Shown here one piece after another: positions 25,334 through 33,302 of a DNA stretch of 64,000 nucleotides. The DNA comes from Acidobacteriales bacterium 59-55 (lineage in GTDB: Bacteria; Acidobacteriota; Terriglobia; Terriglobales; Acidobacteriaceae). How positions within the stretch are numbered: the stretch's first letter is position 1; the number at the start of each line of letters is the position of its first letter. Location of the stretch: the NCBI GenBank assembly GCA_001897435.1, contig MKSV01000009.1, forward strand, positions 186,001-250,000, read 5' to 3'. Position numbers and translations under genes: made by a program. A model generated the notes under the pieces. The model was not told the origin of the DNA and did not search any database. It saw nothing but the letters and a program-made list of their open reading frames with translations.

Positions 25334-25386
25334 CTCCTCTTGATTGTCTAGAGGTACATCGGTTTCCACTAGATTGTCAAGAGGAG
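25334..25386. promoter_or_regulatory. Inverted repeat upstream of padR (candidate PadR operator)
   Basis: CTCCTCTTGATTGTCTAG (25334-25351) and CTAGATTGTCAAGAGGAG (25369-25386) pair at 15 of 18 positions across a 17-bp spacer. It ends 6 bp before the PadR start codon. It is an obvious place for autoregulation. Confidence 0.6.
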
Positions 25387-25424
25387 AGGGCAATTTCTTG
25401 GTGGATTCTCGCCTGGTCGCTGAA

Positions 25425-25438
25425 TTTCATTAACGAAA
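25425..25438. promoter_or_regulatory. Palindrome upstream of the IclR-HTH/PBP regulator
   Basis: TTTCATTAACGAAA has TTTC/GAAA arms and matches the core of the larger palindrome at 26636-26665 (TTTCGTATAAGAAA) at 10 of 14 bases. It lies 59 bp before the regulator's start and is a candidate autoregulatory site. Confidence 0.45.
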
Positions 25439-25497
25439 CTCGGTTCCTTTGTCGCATAATGGAGCGGCTGAGTGGTTACTCCTCAGATGGGAGACGA

Positions 25498-26586
25498 ATG
25501 CCGGTACGGAAGACGACAAAGAGGCTTTATCTGATTCCAGTGCTGTCGAAAGCGCTGGATATTCTTGAACTTCTGCAGGAAGAAAACCAACCGATGACGC
25601 TTGAAGCGATTCATCGGAAGACCAAGATCTCGAAGACCACGGTCTATCGCATTCTGAAGACGTTTGTGCATCGCGGATACCTTTCGCAGTCGCCCGACGG
25701 GCTCTACCGGCAGGTGACACGGCCCAAGAAGATGCGATTCGGCTTTGCCGGGCAGAGCGCCGATATGCCGTTTTCCAACGAGGTGACGGAGAGCCTGAAG
25801 GAAGCAGCAGCTTCGGTAGGCGTCGACTTGATGATTCTCGATAACTGCTACGATGCCGCCACCGCATTGCGGAATGCCGACGAGTTTGTCCGCAGCAAGG
25901 TGGACCTGGTGATCGAGTTCCAGGTTGAGCAGGAGATCGCGCCGATGATCGGCGACAAGATCGCCGAGGCCAACATTCCCCTGATCGCCATCGACATTCC
26001 TCATCCCCACGCCACGTATTTTGGAGTGGACAACTACCGTGTCGGCATTGAAGCGGGAGAGGCGCTAGCTGCCCACGCGCTGGCGAACTGGGAGGGCAAG
26101 GTCGATTGGGTGCTTGGCCTGGATCTGGCGGAGGCCGGGCCGCTGGTGCAGAGCCGCATTACCGGCGCGTTCGAGGGAGTGCGCAGCGGAATTCCCGATC
26201 TCCCCGTGGAGTTGTTTGTCCGCATGGACGCTCGCGGAATGCGCGAGCACAGCAAGAAGCTCGTTGCGGACTTCCTGCAGCGGCACCCCAAGGACAAGCG
26301 CATTCTTGTCACCGCGGCGACGGACTCGAGCGCTTTGGGCGCAGTCGATGCCGTCCGTGAGCTGAAACGCGAGAAACAGGTCGTGGTGGTCGGGCAGGAT
26401 TGCATTGCCGAAGCAATTATCGAGATGCGCAAGGACCGGTCACCGCTGATTGGGTCGGTGTCGCACGAGGCCGGCTCCTATGGCCCGAGCCTTGTGCATC
26501 TTGGGTTGCAGCTATTGCGCGGCCAGACCGTGCCGCCATACAACTATGTCGCGCACAAGATCGTAACCCGCAAGATGCTCGAATAG
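25498..26586 (+). CDS. Transcriptional regulator: IclR-type HTH fused to periplasmic sugar-binding-like domain
   Basis: 362 residues from the ATG at 25498 (GGGAGA 6-8 nt upstream). The frame is open to 25252 but that overlaps PadR; another ATG at 25459 is possible. Residues 10-75 form an IclR-like winged helix (LSKALDILELLQEENQPMTLEAI, KTTVYRILKTFVHRGYLSQSPDG). Residues 85-360 resemble a type-1 periplasmic binding protein (VDLVIEFQVEQEIAPMIGDKI, GVDNYRVGIEAGEALAAHAL, VVVVGQDCIAEAIIEMRK) as in LacI/RbsB, with no IclR effector domain. Its place between rhaI and rhaEW makes it the likely sensor of rhamnose or an intermediate. Confidence 0.85.
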   Translation: MPVRKTTKRLYLIPVLSKALDILELLQEENQPMTLEAIHRKTKISKTTVYRILKTFVHRGYLSQSPDGLYRQVTRPKKMRFGFAGQSADMPFSNEVTESLKEAAASVGVDLMILDNCYDAATALRNADEFVRSKVDLVIEFQVEQEIAPMIGDKIAEANIPLIAIDIPHPHATYFGVDNYRVGIEAGEALAAHALANWEGKVDWVLGLDLAEAGPLVQSRITGAFEGVRSGIPDLPVELFVRMDARGMREHSKKLVADFLQRHPKDKRILVTAATDSSALGAVDAVRELKREKQVVVVGQDCIAEAIIEMRKDRSPLIGSVSHEAGSYGPSLVHLGLQLLRGQTVPPYNYVAHKIVTRKMLE

Positions 26587-26635
26587 GCCATTTGCCTCAT
26601 GTAGAGTTTTTGATGCCGGCGCCAGGACTTGCCGC

Positions 26636-26665
26636 GGCAACTGTTTCGTATAAGAAACAGTTGCC
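26636..26665. promoter_or_regulatory. 30-bp palindromic operator upstream of rhaEW-rhaB
   Basis: Two perfect 12-bp arms, GGCAACTGTTTC and GAAACAGTTGCC, flank the 6-bp centre GTATAA. There is no T-run, so it is not a terminator. It sits 58 bp before the aldolase start codon and 49 bp after the regulator's stop. Its core matches a smaller palindrome in front of the regulator gene. Confidence 0.75.
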
Positions 26666-26723
26666 GTATTGACGTCATCTATGGAATGATAGTTGGGCAA
26701 ATAGATCGAGCGAAGAGGTCAGC

Positions 26724-28931
26724 ATGGCGACGAAGAGTGGACTGCGGTTTCTTGAGGACCGCTGGGATGATGCGGTTGCGGCAAAGCTGGATGAGCCGGA
26801 GTTGTTGCGCTATCGGTCGAACCTTCTGGGGTCGGATCTGAGAATTACCAACTTCGGCGGAGGTAACACGAGCTCGAAGCTGGCTCAGGTCGACCCTCTG
26901 GACGGCGCGACCAGGCAGGTTCTGTGGGTGAAGGGCAGCGGCGGCGATTTGGGCAGCATCAAGCGGTCGGGCTTTGCGACGCCGTATCTCGACAAGCTGC
27001 TGGCGCTCGAAAAGACCTATCGCGGCGTCGAATTCGAAGACGAAATGGTCGACATGTATCCGCTGTGCACCTTCGGGCACAACCCGGTGGCGGCTTCGAT
27101 CGATACGTCTCTGCATGGCTATCTGCCGTTTCCGCACGTAGACCATCTGCACCCGGACTGGGGGATCGCTCTGGCGGCCTCGGCCAACGGCAAGATCAAG
27201 ATGGAGGAGTTCAACAAGGAGTTTGGCCACAAGCTGGTATGGCTGCCCTGGCAGCGCCCCGGTTTCGAACTGGGCATGATGCTGCGCAAGATCGTCGCGG
27301 AGACGCCAGGCTGCGACGGCGTTGTGCTGGGCGGGCATGGACTGTTCACCTGGGGCAATACCCAGCGCGAAAGCTACCTCAACACCATCACCATCATCGA
27401 TCAGCTTGGACAGTTTATTGAGCGTCACGCCGGTGCATCCGGTCACAAGGTCTTTGGTGGAGGCAAGGTGAAGAGCCGGGAGGACCGCGCCGAGATTGCG
27501 CTGCGCATGATGCCGCATCTTCGTGGTGTGGTGTCGCGCAAACAGCGCTGGATCGGAAGCTACTCGGATCTGCCGCAGGTCCTGAATTTTGTGAATTCGG
27601 AGCAGGCAGAGAAACTGGCGCATCTGGGGACGAGCTGTCCGGACCACTTTATCCGCACCAAGATTCGCCCGATGTTTATCAAGTGGAACCCGGCCGGCGA
27701 TCCGGCGGAGTTGAAGGAACTGGTGGAGACATCGCTTGAGACCTATCGCGCTGAGTATGCGGAGTATTACAAGAAGCACGCACTGAAGGATTCTCCCGCG
27801 CTGCGCGATGCCAGCCCGACGGTCGTGCTGGTGCCGGGCGTAGGCATGTTCAGCTTTGGCAAGAACAAGACCGAATCGCGCATTACCGGCGAGTTCTATA
27901 CCAACGCGATTGGCGTGATGCAGGGCGCAGGTGCATTGGGTGCCGGAGTGGACTGCAAGGAGATTCCGCAGGCTGGTCCAGCAGCTTCAGCCGATCAATT
28001 CACCGTCTACTCGAACTATGTCGCGCTACCTCCGAGCGAGGCCTTCCGCATTGAATACTGGAAGCTCGAAGAGGCGAAGATTCGCCGCCAGCCTGCCGAG
28101 AAGGAACTGAGCCGCAGGGTAGCACTGATCGTCGGTGGAGGCAGCGGCATCGGTCGCGAGGTTGCGTTGCTGGCGGCCGGGCGCGGAGCGCATGTGGTGA
28201 TTGCTGACCGCGACGTCAAGGGCGCGGAAGCCGTCGCCGAGGAGACGAAGGCGATTGCTGGCAAGGAAGCTGTGAGTTGGGTCAGCATCGATATCCGCGA
28301 CCGCAAGACGATTCGCGCCGCGCTCGACGCGACGATCAAGCAGTTTGGCGGCATCGATATTCTCATCAATACGGCCGCCCTGTTCCCATCCTCTCCTGAC
28401 GGCGTGATCAGCGATGCGCAGTGGGCGTTGACGCTGGAGGTGAACGTCACGGCCAACTATCTGTTGGCCGACGAGGCTTCCAAGGTATTCGCGGAGCAGG
28501 GCATCGACGCCAGCATGGTGCTCACCAGTTCGGCCAATGCTGTTGTGGCCAAGCGCGGCAGCGAGGCCTACGACGTCAGTAAGGCCGCGTTGAGCCATCT
28601 GGTGCGTGAGCTTGCGATTTCGCTCTCACCGAAGGTCCGGGTGAACGGTATTTCGCCGGCGACCGTGGTGAAGGGCTCGACGATGTTTCCGCGTGACCGT
28701 GTCATTGCCTCGCTCAAAAAATACAAGCTGCCGTTCGATGAGAAAGACACCGATGATGGCCTGCGCAACGAACTGGCGAAGTTCTATGCAACGCGTACGC
28801 TGACCCATCAGCCCATCGATCCGAAGGACTGCGCGCAGGCGATCATGTTTCTCGCCGGGCCTCTCGCCCGCTGCACGACCGGCCACCTGATCCCGGTCGA
28901 CGGTGGATTGACCGAGGCCTATCTGAGATGA
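26724..28931 (+). CDS. Bifunctional rhamnulose-1-phosphate aldolase / L-lactaldehyde dehydrogenase (RhaE-RhaW fusion)
   Basis: 735 residues after GAGG. Residues about 1-430 are a class II aldolase/adducin domain with zinc-ligand regions LHGYLPFPHVDHLHPD and VVLGGHGLFTWGN. Residues about 450-735 are a short-chain dehydrogenase with ALIVGGGSGIGREVALLA (NAD loop), an acidic residue at IADRD indicating NAD, and catalytic Ser/Tyr/Lys in VLTSSAN and YDVSKAAL. The aldolase yields DHAP and L-lactaldehyde, and the dehydrogenase oxidises the latter to L-lactate, which LutABC can use. It overlaps rhaB by 4 bp. Confidence 0.94.
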   Translation: MATKSGLRFLEDRWDDAVAAKLDEPELLRYRSNLLGSDLRITNFGGGNTSSKLAQVDPLDGATRQVLWVKGSGGDLGSIKRSGFATPYLDKLLALEKTYRGVEFEDEMVDMYPLCTFGHNPVAASIDTSLHGYLPFPHVDHLHPDWGIALAASANGKIKMEEFNKEFGHKLVWLPWQRPGFELGMMLRKIVAETPGCDGVVLGGHGLFTWGNTQRESYLNTITIIDQLGQFIERHAGASGHKVFGGGKVKSREDRAEIALRMMPHLRGVVSRKQRWIGSYSDLPQVLNFVNSEQAEKLAHLGTSCPDHFIRTKIRPMFIKWNPAGDPAELKELVETSLETYRAEYAEYYKKHALKDSPALRDASPTVVLVPGVGMFSFGKNKTESRITGEFYTNAIGVMQGAGALGAGVDCKEIPQAGPAASADQFTVYSNYVALPPSEAFRIEYWKLEEAKIRRQPAEKELSRRVALIVGGGSGIGREVALLAAGRGAHVVIADRDVKGAEAVAEETKAIAGKEAVSWVSIDIRDRKTIRAALDATIKQFGGIDILINTAALFPSSPDGVISDAQWALTLEVNVTANYLLADEASKVFAEQGIDASMVLTSSANAVVAKRGSEAYDVSKAALSHLVRELAISLSPKVRVNGISPATVVKGSTMFPRDRVIASLKKYKLPFDEKDTDDGLRNELAKFYATRTLTHQPIDPKDCAQAIMFLAGPLARCTTGHLIPVDGGLTEAYLR

Positions 28932-30412
28932 AGCGACGGGCAGAGCCGGCGCTGGTTCCGGCCGATACACGAGCTTCGGTTGCGGTGGATCTGGGAGCGG
29001 AGAGTTGCCGGGTTTCGCTGCTGCGATGGGTGGAAGGCCATCCGATGATCTCGCTGGTTCACCGGTTTGCGAACGCTCCGCGAGAGATCGACGGTGGTCT
29101 GCGCTGGGATCTGGCGATGATCGAGGTCGGTCTCGACGAGGGACTGCGGCGCTGCGCCGGGATTGCAACCGAAGGCATTCGCTCGATTGCCGTCGACGGC
29201 TGGGCGGTTGATTATGTGCGCGTGGACGCGGAGGGGCGACCCTTGGCCGATCCCTTCTGCTATCGCGATGAACGAACGGTGAAGTCAGAGCGATCGCTGC
29301 ACCGGAGGATCAGTCCGGACAGGCTGCGGGAGCTGACCGGCGTGCAGTTACTGCGGATCAACACGGTCTATCAGCTCCATGCGGATCGCTTGCAGAAACT
29401 GGACGAAGGGCGACAGTGGCTGAACCTGCCGGAGTATATTCTGTCGCGCTGGGGCGGTGCGCGGGTGGCCGAGCATACGAATGCGACGCACACGGCGATG
29501 GTCGAGCTCTACAACCGCGAATGGTGCCGCGAGATCTTCACTGCAGCGCAGCTCGATCTGGCCTGCGCGCCCAAGCTTGTCCCTCCGGGAACCGAACTGG
29601 GCAAACTGAGCGGACCTCTCGCGGAGTTGCCGGCGCTGCGTGATACGGTATTGATCGCCCCGGCATGTCACGATACTGCTTCGGCGATTGCCGGAATTCC
29701 GGCGACAGGAAACGATTGGGCCTACATTAGCTCGGGGACATGGTCTCTGGTAGGAACACTGGTTGAGCAGCCGCGAAATGGAAAAGACGCCGCGGATGAG
29801 AACTTTACGAATCTTGGCGCGGTGGGCGACAGAATCTGTTTCCACAAGAATGTAAACGGCATGTGGCTGATCAAGCAGTGCATCGACTACTGGGCGCAGG
29901 AGATGACGTCAGATGGACGCGTCTGGGGAGTGACCGAACTGGTCGCAGCCGCAGAAAAAGTAACGAAGCCGCATGGCGTGCTTGATGTAGACGACCCGGA
30001 TCTAATGCTCGCGGGGCGGATGCCGCAGCGCATCAATGCACAGCGTATCCGTCGCGGTCTGGAGCCTCTCGACGAGAGCCCGGAGAACGCTCCGGCGTTT
30101 GCCAGCCTGATCTTTCATAGCTTGGCGGCGAGATATGCGAAGGTGCTGGACCGCGCGGCGCTCTACGGCGGCAAGAAGCTCAAGCGGCTGTTTATCGTGG
30201 GCGGAGCCAGTCAGAACGAGTTCCTCAATCGCCTGACCCATGAGGCCACTGGGCTGGAGGTGCTGCGCGGAGCGGCGGAGAGTTCGACGGTGGGGAACTT
30301 CGCGGTGCAGATGGCGGTGCTCGAGGGTAGCCGCGATGCAGTCACCGGCGTTTACGCGGAGCAGGTTTCGCGGTGGGCCGGGGTGTTTGTCGTAGCCCTG
30401 GAGAGGGCTTAG
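28928..30412 (+). CDS. rhaB: Rhamnulokinase
   Basis: 494 residues starting in an ATGA overlap with rhaEW. FGGY-type sugar kinase: the phosphate loop VAVDLGAESCRVSLLRW at the N-terminus, SIAVDGWAVDYVRVD, the sugar-binding blocks LLRINTVYQLHADRLQ and NATHTAMVELYNREW, then AYISSGTWSLVGT (adenosine loop) and LFIVGGASQNEFLNRLTHEATGLEV near the C-terminus. It phosphorylates L-rhamnulose at C1. Followed by a strong terminator. Confidence 0.95.
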   Translation: MKRRAEPALVPADTRASVAVDLGAESCRVSLLRWVEGHPMISLVHRFANAPREIDGGLRWDLAMIEVGLDEGLRRCAGIATEGIRSIAVDGWAVDYVRVDAEGRPLADPFCYRDERTVKSERSLHRRISPDRLRELTGVQLLRINTVYQLHADRLQKLDEGRQWLNLPEYILSRWGGARVAEHTNATHTAMVELYNREWCREIFTAAQLDLACAPKLVPPGTELGKLSGPLAELPALRDTVLIAPACHDTASAIAGIPATGNDWAYISSGTWSLVGTLVEQPRNGKDAADENFTNLGAVGDRICFHKNVNGMWLIKQCIDYWAQEMTSDGRVWGVTELVAAAEKVTKPHGVLDVDDPDLMLAGRMPQRINAQRIRRGLEPLDESPENAPAFASLIFHSLAARYAKVLDRAALYGGKKLKRLFIVGGASQNEFLNRLTHEATGLEVLRGAAESSTVGNFAVQMAVLEGSRDAVTGVYAEQVSRWAGVFVVALERA

Positions 30413-30440
30413 AGGCGCGATTTCATAGCGTAGGACGCAA

Positions 30441-30485
30441 AGCACCGTGATTCTGCGTGAAGAATCCGGTGCTTTTCCTTTTTGC
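30441..30485 (+). terminator. Terminator of the rhaEW-rhaB operon
   Basis: AGCACCG-T-GATTCT and AGAATC-CGGTGCT pair around GCGTGA, followed by TTTTCCTTTTT. Outer bases (GACGCAAA/TTTGCGTC) can extend the stem. It lies about 30 bp after the rhaB stop. Confidence 0.88.
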
Positions 30486-30671
30486 GTCTACTCCGTAGTT
30501 CTTTTTGCGTTCAGCGCCAACCCAAACCACAGTCAACAACCTCAAAGATAAACAGGTGGTTACGTCCTCCGCGTCAACCGCATTCCTGTTTTTAATCGGG
30601 GAGTAGTCTAATCAAGCAGCTTCGGGGAGCCGTTTATGGACGGCTGGCAAAATCACTTAAAAGGAGAAAAT

Positions 30672-31694
30672 ATGCAGCTCGGGATGGTTGGACTGGGAAG
30701 AATGGGAGCGAACATGGTTCGGCGGCTGACACGAAGCGGCCACGAGTGCGTGGTCTTCGATATGTCGCCCAAGGCCGTCGAGGAACTGGCAAAGGAGAAG
30801 GGAGTCACCGGCTTCTCGTCCCTTGCCGATTTCGTCGGCAAGCTCTCCAAGCCTCGCGCGATCTGGATGATGATTCCGGCTGGAGTCGTCGAGAAATCCG
30901 TTGCGGAGATCACTCCTCTTCTCGAAGCGGACGACATTCTGATCGATGGTGGCAACTCCTATTATGTTGACGACATCCGTCGCGCCAAGGAACTGATGCC
31001 CAAAGGAATTCACTATCTGGATGTGGGAACCAGCGGCGGTGTATGGGGGCTGGAGCGTGGCTACTGCATGATGATCGGCGGACCGAAGGTCGCGGTCGAG
31101 CGTCTCGACCCTATCTTCAAGGCCATCGCGCCCGGCATCGGCAGCATTCCTCGCACTGCCGGGTATGACAAGGTCGGAGGTACCGCCGAGCAGGGCTATC
31201 TGCATTGCGGCGAGAGCGGTGGGGGCCACTTCGTCAAGATGGTGCACAACGGCATCGAGTACGGCATGATGGCTGCCTATGCAGAGGGGCTTGGCGTGCT
31301 CAAGGCCGCCAACGTTGGCAAGCAGAGCGGAGACGTGGATGCCGAGACGACTCCGCTGCGCGATCCCGAGCGCTATCAATACGATTTCAATCTGACCGAA
31401 GTTTCGGAAGTGTGGCGGCGGGGCAGCGTCATCGCCTCCTGGCTGCTCGACCTGACCGCGACCGCGCTCGCAGAAGATCCTGCGCTCTCGAAGTTCGGCG
31501 GCCGAGTCTCGGACTCGGGCGAAGGACGTTGGACGGTGAAGGCCGCCATCGACGAGGGAGTGCCGGTCCCAGTTCTGACCACCGCGCTCTACGAGCGATT
31601 CGAGTCGCGAGGACAGGCGGAGTTTTCCGATAAACTTTTGTCGGCCATGCGCTACGAGTTCGGCGGCCATCTTGAGAAGCCGGCCGCCAAGTAA
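30672..31694 (+). CDS. gnd: 6-phosphogluconate dehydrogenase, short decarboxylating type
   Basis: 340 residues from the ATG at 30672, which has AAGGAG 6 nt upstream; a further-upstream ATG (30636) lacks this. The NAD(P) loop is MQLGMVGLGRMGANMVRRL. The substrate region includes DDILIDGGNSYYVDD and DVGTSGGVWGLERGYCMMIGG, and the catalytic Lys lies in GGGHFVKMVHNGIEYGMM. At about 340 residues it belongs to the short GndA/YqeC-like class (about 300-340) rather than the 470-residue enzymes, which often prefer NAD. It is coupled with zwf 24 bp downstream. Confidence 0.94.
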   Translation: MQLGMVGLGRMGANMVRRLTRSGHECVVFDMSPKAVEELAKEKGVTGFSSLADFVGKLSKPRAIWMMIPAGVVEKSVAEITPLLEADDILIDGGNSYYVDDIRRAKELMPKGIHYLDVGTSGGVWGLERGYCMMIGGPKVAVERLDPIFKAIAPGIGSIPRTAGYDKVGGTAEQGYLHCGESGGGHFVKMVHNGIEYGMMAAYAEGLGVLKAANVGKQSGDVDAETTPLRDPERYQYDFNLTEVSEVWRRGSVIASWLLDLTATALAEDPALSKFGGRVSDSGEGRWTVKAAIDEGVPVPVLTTALYERFESRGQAEFSDKLLSAMRYEFGGHLEKPAAK

Positions 31695-31718
31695 CCTTGC
31701 ACACTCGAAACAGGAGAG

Positions 31719-33161
31719 ATGAAAAATATGGATCAACAGCACTCCGACGCGCTGGTCTTCTTCGGCGCTACCGGCGATCTTGCGTACAAGAAGATCTTTC
31801 CGGCTTTGCAATCGATGGTCAAGCGCGGCGACCTCGATGTCCCGGTCATCGGCGTGGCCAAGGCCGGATGGAACCTCGATCAGCTCAAGGCGCGCGCCAA
31901 GGACAGCCTCGAACAGCACGGTGGCCTCAATGCGGCGGCATGGCAGAAGCTCAACTCGCTGCTGCGCTACGTCGATGGCGACTATGCCGACGCTGCCACC
32001 TTCGCCGCCGTGCGCAAGGAACTCGGCTCGGCGGAGAGACCGGCGCATTATCTTGCAATTCCGCCATCGCTCTTTGAGAAAGTCGTCGAGCAGTTGGTGA
32101 AGTCCGGCTGCTCGAAGGGAGCGCGCATGATCGTCGAAAAGCCCTTCGGCCACGATCTGGCCTCCGCGCAGGAGCTGAATCGAATCCTGCTCTCCGCCTT
32201 TCCCGAGTCATCCATCTTCCGCATCGACCACTATCTGGCAAAGGGTCCGGTCCACGCCATGGTCGCCTTCCGCTTCTCCAACTCCTTCCTTGAGCCGTTG
32301 TGGAACCGCAACTACATCGAGAGCGTTCAGTTCACCATGGCCGAGAACTTCGGCGTCCAGGGACGAGGTTCGTTCTACGACCAGACCGGTGCGATACGCG
32401 ATGTGGTGCAGAACCACATCTTCCAGGTGATGTGCAATCTCGCCATGGAGTGCCCGGCGCGGCGGGACAGCGAATCCATGCGCGATGAGAAGGTTAAAGT
32501 CCTGAAGGCAATTCCAGCGATCGAGCCGAAGAACCTGGTCCGCGGCCAGTTTCGCGGCTATCTCGACGAAAAAGGCGTCGCGCCGAACTCGAAGGTCGAG
32601 ACCTTCGCCGCGCTCAAGCTGGAGATCAACTCCTGGCGCTGGGACGGCGTGCCGTTCTACATTCGCGCGGGAAAGAACATGCCCGTGACCTGCATGGAGG
32701 TGATGGCGCGCCTGCGCAAGCCGCCGACGACTAACATGACCGAACCCGATACGCCGCAGAACTACATGCGCTTTCGTGTCAGCCCGGAGATGACGGTCGC
32801 CATGGCGGTTTCGGTTGCTCCGCTGTCCGGGACCGGCAAGCGCGAGGCCGTGGAGATGGTTGCCAGCCGCCATCCGCGCCCCGAAGAGATGGAGGCCTAC
32901 GAGCGCGTGCTGGGCGATGCCATGGCCGGCGACGCGACGCTGTTCGCCCGACAGGACTACGTCGAGGAGGCCTGGCGAATCGTCGATCCGGTGTTGAAGG
33001 CAGAGATGCCTGTCTATCCCTACGAGCCGCAGACCTGGGGCCCGAAGGAGGTTGACCAAAGGGTCGTTCCTCCCGGAGGTTGGGACGAGCCCAGCGGAGA
33101 TGAGCCGGAGGACTTCCGCATCGTCGGACAGCAGCCGGAGCAACCAGAGAAGACGGTCTAG
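31719..33161 (+). CDS. zwf: Glucose-6-phosphate 1-dehydrogenase
   Basis: 480 residues. The start is ATG 31719 or, more comfortably spaced from AGGAG, ATG 31728. The nucleotide-binding GATGDLAYKKIFPAL, the active-site FRIDHYLAKGPVHAM (catalytic His, substrate Lys) and FYIRAGKNMP are all present. It oxidises glucose-6-phosphate to 6-phosphogluconolactone. With gnd it provides the two oxidative steps of the pentose phosphate pathway; a 6-phosphogluconolactonase gene is not adjacent. The C-terminal extension is proline/glutamate-rich. Confidence 0.96.
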   Translation: MKNMDQQHSDALVFFGATGDLAYKKIFPALQSMVKRGDLDVPVIGVAKAGWNLDQLKARAKDSLEQHGGLNAAAWQKLNSLLRYVDGDYADAATFAAVRKELGSAERPAHYLAIPPSLFEKVVEQLVKSGCSKGARMIVEKPFGHDLASAQELNRILLSAFPESSIFRIDHYLAKGPVHAMVAFRFSNSFLEPLWNRNYIESVQFTMAENFGVQGRGSFYDQTGAIRDVVQNHIFQVMCNLAMECPARRDSESMRDEKVKVLKAIPAIEPKNLVRGQFRGYLDEKGVAPNSKVETFAALKLEINSWRWDGVPFYIRAGKNMPVTCMEVMARLRKPPTTNMTEPDTPQNYMRFRVSPEMTVAMAVSVAPLSGTGKREAVEMVASRHPRPEEMEAYERVLGDAMAGDATLFARQDYVEEAWRIVDPVLKAEMPVYPYEPQTWGPKEVDQRVVPPGGWDEPSGDEPEDFRIVGQQPEQPEKTV

Positions 33162-33302
33162 TTGACTTTTACTTCCGGCGAATCTCGCTGAACGCGCTAC
33201 TTCGGTTCGCCGTAGGAGGATTTTAATATCGGGCGGCAGCGTGGCGTAGCTGTAGCTGGGGGCTTCAATATATACACCTGCCTTGGATGAGAGCGCGGGG
33301 CA

